DNA of 64,000 nt from Albula goreensis (Eukaryota > Chordata > Actinopteri > Albuliformes > Albulidae). A model generated the notes under the pieces. The model was not told the origin of the DNA. It saw nothing but the letters and a program-made list of their open reading frames with translations, and did no database searches. Below, in pieces: positions 56,107 to 64,000 of the stretch. The DNA lies in contig CM040741.1 of the NCBI GenBank assembly GCA_022829145.1, positions 54,527,680 to 54,591,679 of the forward strand. Reading direction: 5' to 3'. The number at the start of each line of letters is the position of its first letter. The stretch's first letter is position 1. A program made the translations under genes and the position numbers.

Positions 56107-59100
56107 CTTTGAAAAAAGTAAAAAAAACATCTGTCTTGTTTAGCTGAAGCTGTCTAATATTTGACAATGTTCTAGCTGTATTAACTATGTTGCATACATT
56201 ATGCAATTGTTCAAAAGCAGTGAATTGACATATGTTAAAATATCAAAATCCTGCATCAAATAATTTCTTCTTATTATCCGTTTTCTCAAATTTTCCCTGT
56301 TGTCCCACCCAAACACAGCTAAATTGTTTAGCCTGTTTAGCAACCCTCTCACATCAACTCTGAACTCTTGTACCAACTCAAGTGACAAGCCTTTGCTTCT
56401 TTTTACACTACAGACTTTTTACTTTTTACTACCACCATTTACATACTGCAGCTTTAATTGAATAATGCTGCATCATGCTGTAAAGAACTGTATTGTACTG
56501 TTCCTAATACATCTACTTATTTATCATCTTAATATCAGTAAGTTATGCAATATTTTTTAATACATATGATCATTTAAATTGCAAATTTAAAACTCCAATA
56601 AGCACCCATTTTTCTGCCCTGACTGTTGTTTTTGAGGGTTCTGACCTCTGTTATGTGATTCCTGTTCTTTGACATGCTCTGTCATTCCTATTGTCTCTTA
56701 CAGTGAAAGAAAACACAGTTGGTTATTATCTGTCTACAATTTTCTACAATCTATTTGCAATAAAACTTTACTAGTCCCAGGCTGGTGAATTAAGACTTGA
56801 AAAACCTGAAAGGCAAAATATAAAAAGGAGAAATGTACACAAGCTGAAACAACATCTTTGGACCCAGTGATAAAATAATGATTTTAATTACTGTGATTTT
56901 GTGAAAGGACTGTTGTAAAAACCTGTTGTAGGCGTAAAAGACATAACTTTCAATCTCCCATTGCTCCCACAGCCCATTCAAGTGTGAGACAGTGAAGAGA
57001 CAGAGAAAACCAAAAGAATGGCTTTCCCTGGTTCACTATTCTGGAACCTTTTTCCGCATTTAGTTCAGGCAGGATCTCAGCTAATCTGTCCTGTAATTGT
57101 AAGGGGCAAATGTTAAGTTGCCTGTTTTAGTATTAACTCAATATGGCTGTTTGAGCATTAAGTCAACATGACTATCAACTTTCTTCAGTACCATTTTCTG
57201 GCATCACATGGAGCCATGCTATGATAGATGATAGACTTTAATATCTTATCTAGCGTATAAAATGAGTTTTCAAATTATTGCACGATCATATGTTTAAAGG
57301 CACAGGAAGCTATCTAATCTTCCATAATATAAAGTTGGTCAGTGGGTATGAGTCTCAGGTGCATATCTACTTGACCATGCTTCAGGGCTGAACAAGAACC
57401 ACAACTGCCACCTGGGGGTAGCAGAGTTGTTGTTCCCTTAACTATTTACAGCTAGAGCTAAGAATTCAAATACCATGGACAATCAGTGAATACCAAAAAT
57501 ATATATAGTGGCAAGCTCTCTATCAGATGTTTAATTTAAACTTCATGCATGCTTTAAGCATACATTTTACCTGAATAAAAAGATAAACACTGTAGCAAAT
57601 GAAGACTATTTTCAGCAGAAACAATGGTTTTCTTGTCTGTTTTCTGTTCCTTTAGATTATCTGTCATCTTGTTGATAAAAAAATATTGTTACATCTCAGC
57701 TTTCCTTTGTTGGCTGTGTCTGGCAGTGGAAAGGAGAAGCCAAAAGTAGCTCAATGAAATGTAATGTAGTAGAAACATTTATTGGAAATTTGTCAGCTTT
57801 TTGTTTTGTGGTTCATTTCTGGATCCCACTGGTAGAGAAGGACTGACGTCCCCCAACACAGTGAGGAAAGGATACAGGTATATTTGTGATTGTGAGAGTA
57901 GTTGCTACCAGTCTTTGAATAACTGGACCTCTTGAACCTTGAGGTCTCTGAAAACCCCTGTGGCATGAGGAAGTGTAAGAATACACCTTCTCCTGGGTGC
58001 TTTACTGCTGATGAGGCACAAAAAACAGATGAAGACACTCTTTTGAAACCCAGTATCTGGCTTACAGATGTACTTTGCAGTGAATTTAACCTTGCTGAGA
58101 ATATAAACTACAGACCTCCTTTTTTCTACATAACCCAAAAAAAGACAGCTAGGATAGAAAACAAAAAACCTGAAATGTTGCATGTAAGAGACTAGTTTAA
58201 ACAGGATGTTATAACTAAGTTAGGAAGGATGGGGGAAATATCCCTTATTTGCTCTCAGATGTTCCCTTACATCCATTATCCCAACCTGATCCCAATTTGA
58301 AGAATTCCCACAGTGAAATCTGGACACTTTTGTCAATTCTATTGAGCTTCAGTAATGAGGTTAACAGTAAGTACTGCAAAATTCCTTTCACAGTAATTGT
58401 TCATATGAAGTGTGTTTTATAGTATGGTTTAATTGTACCAGAACTCTGAAAACATTTAAAATGGAAACGTTATTTTAAATGAACAAAACTAAATTCTCAC
58501 TATTGAAGTAAATGCTCTTAACTCAAATGTGCCAGAATCAAGCTGGAGGCCCATTTCACATTTCTGGAACATGTTATGTTACAATGATTCACCTGTTTGC
58601 CAAGCCTGTTCTCCAAGGTGGTGGGGAGATTCTCTCCTTATTTGAGATGTGTCTTCCTTTTGACAACGATTGCCTCTGTCCATGGGGTGTTCCATTTACT
58701 GCAGGTTCAAATGCCTGGGGGTGGGGGTGGGGCGGGGTGAGCTCTCCCACCAGGTGGCTCCACACCACAGAAGTGTTTACACTTCAATCGGCCTGCTGTT
58801 TGTAATTCTTTGTGCTAGCAATAAACTAGTTCATTAAGTTAAGAATCAATTGTGTTCTCTGAGCTTCTGATGCTCAGTTCCATTTTCATTGGAAAGCCAG
58901 GTGCAGTCATTGCCAGTCGGGTTGACTTGTTCATGCTGTGAGCATATTGAAGCTGAGATGCTTTAACTCATAAATCACCTCTTTCACATCACCTGTCACA
59001 TTTACTGTCCTGTTTGCCACATATTAATTACAGAGGGATGTGGGAATGGGTACAATGCAGTATGCAAATCATTTACTGTTAATCATTACATCTATATTTT

Positions 59101-61100
59101 CACATAGGGAATTGAGTGTAATAAACCCCCCTGGAAAGATTAACTTTGTTACATGCTGACACACACATAAGAGGACAGTTTGAAAGATTTTGAAATAGCA
59201 AGATGCAGAACTTGCAAGACTCTTAAAAAATGTATTAAAACCGAGTTTTGCCAATATCCTACTGATTGTAAACTTAATTTAAAATCCTTAGCGATCCTGT
59301 CCATGTGACCTAAAACCTGTGTGTGGGACAGTAGAGTTGTAATGTAGAGCCAGTGCTAAACACAAAAATTGCCTCGTGGTTGTAAATGGTTAATGCAATT
59401 TTTCAGTGTAAGCTATGCAGTCACCATAGAAATGGGCGTCTGCAAAGACAGTAAATCAGGAATTGCTGCACCATGGCTTGGGTGGCCATTTGCTCAATGA
59501 ATGTGGCTCATAAAAAAGGAAAGCAGGAAGTTTTCACACGGTTTCCAACAGACAGCATGTCAGAAGTTTGCTCAGTGTGCTTGGTTGGTTCAAGCTGTTT
59601 GATAGTCCATTGTGTTTGTCTTGAAAGTCCACACCAAGGGTAGAGGAGTCAGATTTGCTCAAGTGAAGAGGAGGTGTAATGTAAACTGCAGTAGATTGGG
59701 AGGATTTCTCTAGTTTGTACATTATCTCTTGATTTAGAAAAAAAAACGGTCTATTATTTCTGGTCTGTAATGTGGCCAGATAGGAGTATAAGAATACTGG
59801 ATGTCAGTATATTATTTATGATGATCAGAAGTGGCTGCTTTTGACTGGATAAAGCTGTCATTGTTTACCTTTTTTGTAATGAGATTTATGACTGTATTTA
59901 TTCGTTTAGTTTGGTACCAGTTTAATTCTTGTCTGTAAGACATTATTTTTGCCAAAGTGCTCTCTCACTCCTCTTTCTGCAGAAAGAATAATTATGCTGT
60001 GACAATAGCTGATTCCTCTTTTGAAAATACTTTTTAGTTCAGCATTCATTTGGAGTTGAAAACTTCATTGGAAGCGGAATCTTTTTGGCACCCTGTTGTG
60101 TAGGCATTGCATATTCATGAAGGCCCTTTCTATTTCCACACAAATGGGACTCTGCTGGGGTACAGGAGCAGGGGATAGGAGATGTCCCCTGGGCTTTCAC
60201 AGGCCCCTGTAGGCTGATGTGTTTGAGAGCTACCGAGTGTTGAGTGTAATTGCATAGCACAAAATGTGTGGAAGAAAAAAAATGAATGAAGTGAATATCA
60301 AACAGTAAGACCACTGCAAAGCTTCTGGCTGCTTTCTCATAGGTTTTATTCTGTAAAAGCTGACCAGCATTGGTTGCCATGGAGCAGCCACTGTTCAGGA
60401 GAATATTGATTTGTTCTGATATCATAATTCATGAGTCTGAATTCAACAGAATCAAAGAGGATGGTTGATTTTTTTTGCCTGTGGAGGGCTGTTTGCAAGG
60501 ATATACATTACATCAAAAGACAACATTGATGTTCTACATTTTAAATGAATAGCCCTGTTCCAGACAGGAGTGTTCTTTGAGATGAGAATGATGTAATGGG
60601 TCTCAATGTTTGATTCTGGTCTAGTTTCCCACAAACAACAGCTTCAGTGCTGGGGAGGAATGGCTGCCATAGGTTCAGTGACAGAGGTTTAACTGCTAAG
60701 CTGTCGAAAGCACTCCCGGATTTCACAGTTCCTGGGATCAACTCTGCTGTGAAAAGCATTTTCATGACACATATGGCATCATCTGCCATCACAGTTTTAC
60801 AATCTCCAGTGCCATGGATCATGTTTCTGTTCTTGAGATGGGACCCTCATTCATGTTGAATTCACTGTCTTAGACATATTAGTGTGATCTGGCTCAAAAA
60901 TTCATCACTTTGGTGGTATAGAATCTTTCAGTGTGGGTTAATCCCTTGGAACAAATAGCTAAACTAATTGCTAACACTTCTCTAAAGAGGATTGCTGTTG
61001 CAACTAATAGGTTCACTTTGGGGCTTTTTCAAGAGGTGAAATCAAGAAGATAATTGTACTCTTGACACAAGCAGGAGTTAGTGACTATCTCTGTATTCAG
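56107..61100. other. Region with unchained exon-like fragments
   Basis: Minus-strand open stretches at about 57793-58030, 59540-59720, 60290-60425 and 60600-60822 look protein-like but I could not join them in phase. Rest is AT-rich with nothing supported. Confidence 0.35.
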
Positions 61101-61717
61101 GGGAAGTCTATCAAACCAGCCTGAGGCTAAGTCCACAACCCCTTTACTTCTCCTCCCTTGACTCCCCTCCCCCATATGGGGCATTCAGCTGGGCTTCCCT
61201 CACGCTGGGCACTTTGATGGATGTCCTCATACTTCAGAAGGATTGTGTGAGCTGAGGAGCTTGGCTGAAAGCACCCCATGTGCCAGCACAGGCAAGAGTG
61301 AACCAGCACAATGAGTATGTCAGCAGTGACAGCCATGCCGCCCATGGTAGAACATGCATGTCTATGCTTCTTCCCATGCCATGTTTACTGTGCCCTGCGG
61401 CTGAAAGGGAACCACGCCACTCTGCCTGCATACTGCCCTGGGGCTGAAAGGAAACGTCATTGCCATTTTCAAAGGTTCTTATGGCTGTACGTGCCCAGAA
61501 TGGCTGAGCATGAGAGGATGGGAGAGGAAGGGGTACAGAGAACACAGCAGGGTATGGAGATGGAGTGTGAGAAATACAGGACCACTGGTCCAAGCTCTGG
61601 CCACCTGGCCTGGGGGCGGACGGCAGGGGGGTGGGGTTGGGATGGGGGCAGGGTGTCTGTTAGATTGAATGTTTGTCTTTTGAATTTGTTTTCCAAGCCT
61701 TCTTTTTGCATCCACAG

Positions 61718-61783
61718 TTGACACTGTCCATCTTCTGCTGCCACCCTCCCATCGGGTCGTGACACGTCCTAGCATCATCAGTG
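61718..61783 (+). other. Exon-like fragment, plus strand
   Basis: A strong pyrimidine-rich acceptor (cttctttttgcatccacag) is followed by an open stretch reading DTVHLLLPPSHRVVTRPSII and a gtgaca donor. Isolated; no neighbour exon was found in phase. Confidence 0.25.
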
Positions 61784-63793
61784 GTGACATATGGCACCAT
61801 GACACCAAAGTCGCAAATGACTTAACCAAGCCATTATTGCTCACAACACATGGGCATTGAAAACACAGAGCCCACACAAATTCTGTGAACAAATTCACAG
61901 AAACTGTCTCTATTGCATTTGAATACAAAGGCAGTGCAGCAAATCAAGTAACAAAGCAACTCAATCCAGAAAACTGTCCATGTGACGCTCCTTCATCATC
62001 CTGAAATAACTGTTCTTTCTAAGCACTCAGCAGCAGAGGAAATCATGTCTCCATGACATAAATGTGCATTTCTGACACTGCACAATCTTTGCCATAAAGT
62101 GGAAACCACGGTGTGCATTTTTGCGCTGAAATCTATGTTTCTATGTTTGTTTATTCACTGAAAACTCAGTCTGAGGTACCATCCAGGGGGCTGACGTGAA
62201 GTTGGTAAATACTCAGGTGCTGTGCGAAGCTTGAGTGTTTTATTGTTTTATTGAACCATTCCAGAATTTTAGGGAATGCTGTTGAATAGAAGGAGAGATC
62301 AAGAGGAAAATATATTAGCCAGAGTTAATATTTCAGATGATATATGCATATGTATAACATATAAGGAATAAACCACAGTGGGTGGGGCAGATGTATGAAA
62401 ATAAACCACAACATGCTGGTGTGATGTGGTCCAAATGCAAATCCCTGAAGTGGTTTACTTTAATGAATCTGCACTCTTCTGCACATCTTCACTGACATAG
62501 TTTGTTGGGTTCAGCAATCATAAAAGGAACTCACCAAATTGTTCATTTAGAGAAACATTATAATGCTCTGCTTGCTCAACTTTAAGTGAAAGTTAAGGAC
62601 AAATGTTGATTGAATCCCAGCCTATATCTTAATAAACTAATTTGAGATTAAGTAATGCTAACAACACAGTGACCTTCAGTTAATGTTAAATGAACAATTT
62701 TTGACATTGCATTACATTGTACCCAGATTTGACGAATATATATATGGATTTAAATATTTGTTAAAATTTGACATTAAAATGGCCAGTCAAAATCTGGGAG
62801 CTGGGAGCTGGGAGGCTGGCCATTTGAACTTTGGTTTTGCAGTTGCTTGACAGGGACTGGAACCTAAAGGGTGAGAATTTGTTTCAGGCAATGACAAGTG
62901 AGCAACGCCAGCACTTTCTGTCAATAAGACAGCTGTTTAAACTTACAGACTACTTTTTACTGGATTGTTTGCTAGATTGAATGTCAAACACTTCATAGTT
63001 TCAATACTTAATAGGTAATGCAATTTCTGTGTAACCCTCCATTTTAGTTTATATAGCCATGTTGTTGCTGTTAACTAAATTGATACCATTATGTTCAGTT
63101 TTACACCTTAAATAGTGTTGCATGCGCCTTTCAGATCCAACTCACTGATTCGTAGTTAATGTCACAGTAATTCACAGTTATACATTCATTTGTGCTTCAT
63201 GCACCATGCCTATTCTTTGAAATACTTCAGTTGAAAGGATAAGATGTATTCATGTTTAATGTCTTTCTTTCCTGATCAATGTTGAAAGTAAACTTATGGC
63301 ACAGTTGTGTAGAAGGCACTATCAGCATGAATTGATAAGGCTGAATTTCACTCTAATCCATATGGAAGGATTTTGACTCTGGGTCTGGTTTCTATTGACC
63401 TTTGTCCTTTACTTTAACATAACTTTTAGCATGAAATTTTACTATTGACTTCACGCAATTTTAACTGATATAATGGAGAGTGGAGAATATTGTATGAAGC
63501 AGTTGCAGAATTTCTTCATCCGAAGCATTTCTGCTTTCTCTGTGCTGTCACTTTTCTTGTGGGCGAAAGTGGCCTCACTCTATGGGCTTCCCCCCTGGCC
63601 CCTGCCATCCTTTCATTTGAAAACAGAAGCCTTTGGAAGTGTGAGAGGGGCAGGGAGAGGGCCATGCAGGCGGCAGGGGTCCAGGCAGGGCAGCAGGGAT
63701 CATCTTCTCCTTTGTTGTACTATCCACGAGGTGTCCGGGGAGAGAGGGCTGGCCCAACAACACAGGCGGCAGTGTGTGAGAGAGAGCAGCCTA
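61784..63793. other. Sequence without supported features
   Basis: AT-rich with short chance frames, then a more GC-rich stretch (about 63,540-63,790) leading into the pyrimidine tract. Confidence 0.5.
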
Positions 63794-63870
63794 GTAACTC
63801 CCTCCCTCTCTTTCCCTCTCTCTCTCTCCCTCCCTCCCTCCCTCCCTCTGTCCCTCTCTCTTTCCCTCAC
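63794..63870. repeat. (CT)n/(CCCT)n tract
   Basis: Pyrimidine-only low-complexity tract just before the possible right-edge exon. Confidence 0.9.
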
Positions 63871-63872
63871 AG

Positions 63873-64000
63873 CTGGGCGATCAGTTCGCAGTAGCATTGG
63901 AGGCTGCTGGGTGTCTGTGTGGTGCAGAGTTTCTGATACAGAGGAGAAGAAGCCCAAATTAACACACACACAGATACACCCACACCCTCACACACATACA
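63873..64000 (+). other. Possible exon after a long polypyrimidine tract, runs to window edge
   Basis: A 70-base C/T tract (about 63794-63870) ends in cacag and is followed by non-repetitive sequence starting ctgggcgatcag. This looks like an acceptor plus untranslated exon, but the tract may simply be a microsatellite. The following CA repeat begins near 63961. Confidence 0.3.

Noticed and set aside
61127-61928. Five overlapping frames of 70-150 codons on both strands
   Set aside because: A locally GC-richer stretch lowers stop frequency; the frames conflict, are Pro/Ser-biased and have no recognisable domain.
63490-63969. 134-codon plus-strand and 89-codon minus-strand frames
   Set aside because: Both translate the C/T tract and flanks; low complexity.

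Overview
The window is vertebrate nuclear DNA, most likely from a ray-finned fish. It is AT-rich, with small exons bounded by GT/AG splice sites in long introns, many di-, tri- and tetranucleotide microsatellites, and fish-type non-autonomous DNA transposons. There is no bacterial-style gene packing, and most long open frames are chance or shadows. I identified genes by translating exons, checking splice sites and testing that reading phase carries from exon to exon.

Region 1 (1-19,830, + strand) is the 3' two thirds of pdlim5 (ENH, a PDZ and LIM scaffold of the Z-disc and actin cytoskeleton). The PDZ exons lie upstream of the window. Ten exons (2562-18733) join without a frame break into about 542 residues: a Pro/Ser/Thr-rich middle with a Zasp-like (ZM) motif, the conserved DASKKRLIEDTEDW block, a variable linker, and three C-terminal LIM domains. 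Three further signals suggest alternative splicing: an in-frame 18-nt microexon (6999-7016), a phase-compatible terminal exon that would give a LIM-less isoform (9106-9199, with a poly(A) signal), and a weaker second terminal-exon candidate (11153-11294). The 3' UTR (18734 to about 19780) holds a perfect 17-bp hairpin.

Region 2 (about 21,430-22,330) is a CpG-dense patch in otherwise CpG-poor sequence, with strong splice donors and a perfect 37-nt palindrome. It is a candidate promoter and first exon.

Region 3 (about 26,500-56,100, - strand) appears to hold exons of a second multi-exon gene, convergent with pdlim5. Eight candidate exons with splice sites, all phase-compatible, give 339 continuous codons. 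I do not recognise the product. Three exons (36246-36431, 37619-37774, 40680-40870) are well supported; the others less so. More 5' exons may lie above 56,100 and the 3' end below 26,500, but I could not chain them.

Region 4 (56,100-64,000) is mostly non-coding, with scattered exon-like fragments and a splice-acceptor-like polypyrimidine tract followed by a possible untranslated exon at the right edge. In tetrapods BMPR1B follows PDLIM5; no BMPR1B coding exon is visible here, so the CpG patch and untranslated-exon candidates can only be tentatively linked to such a neighbour.
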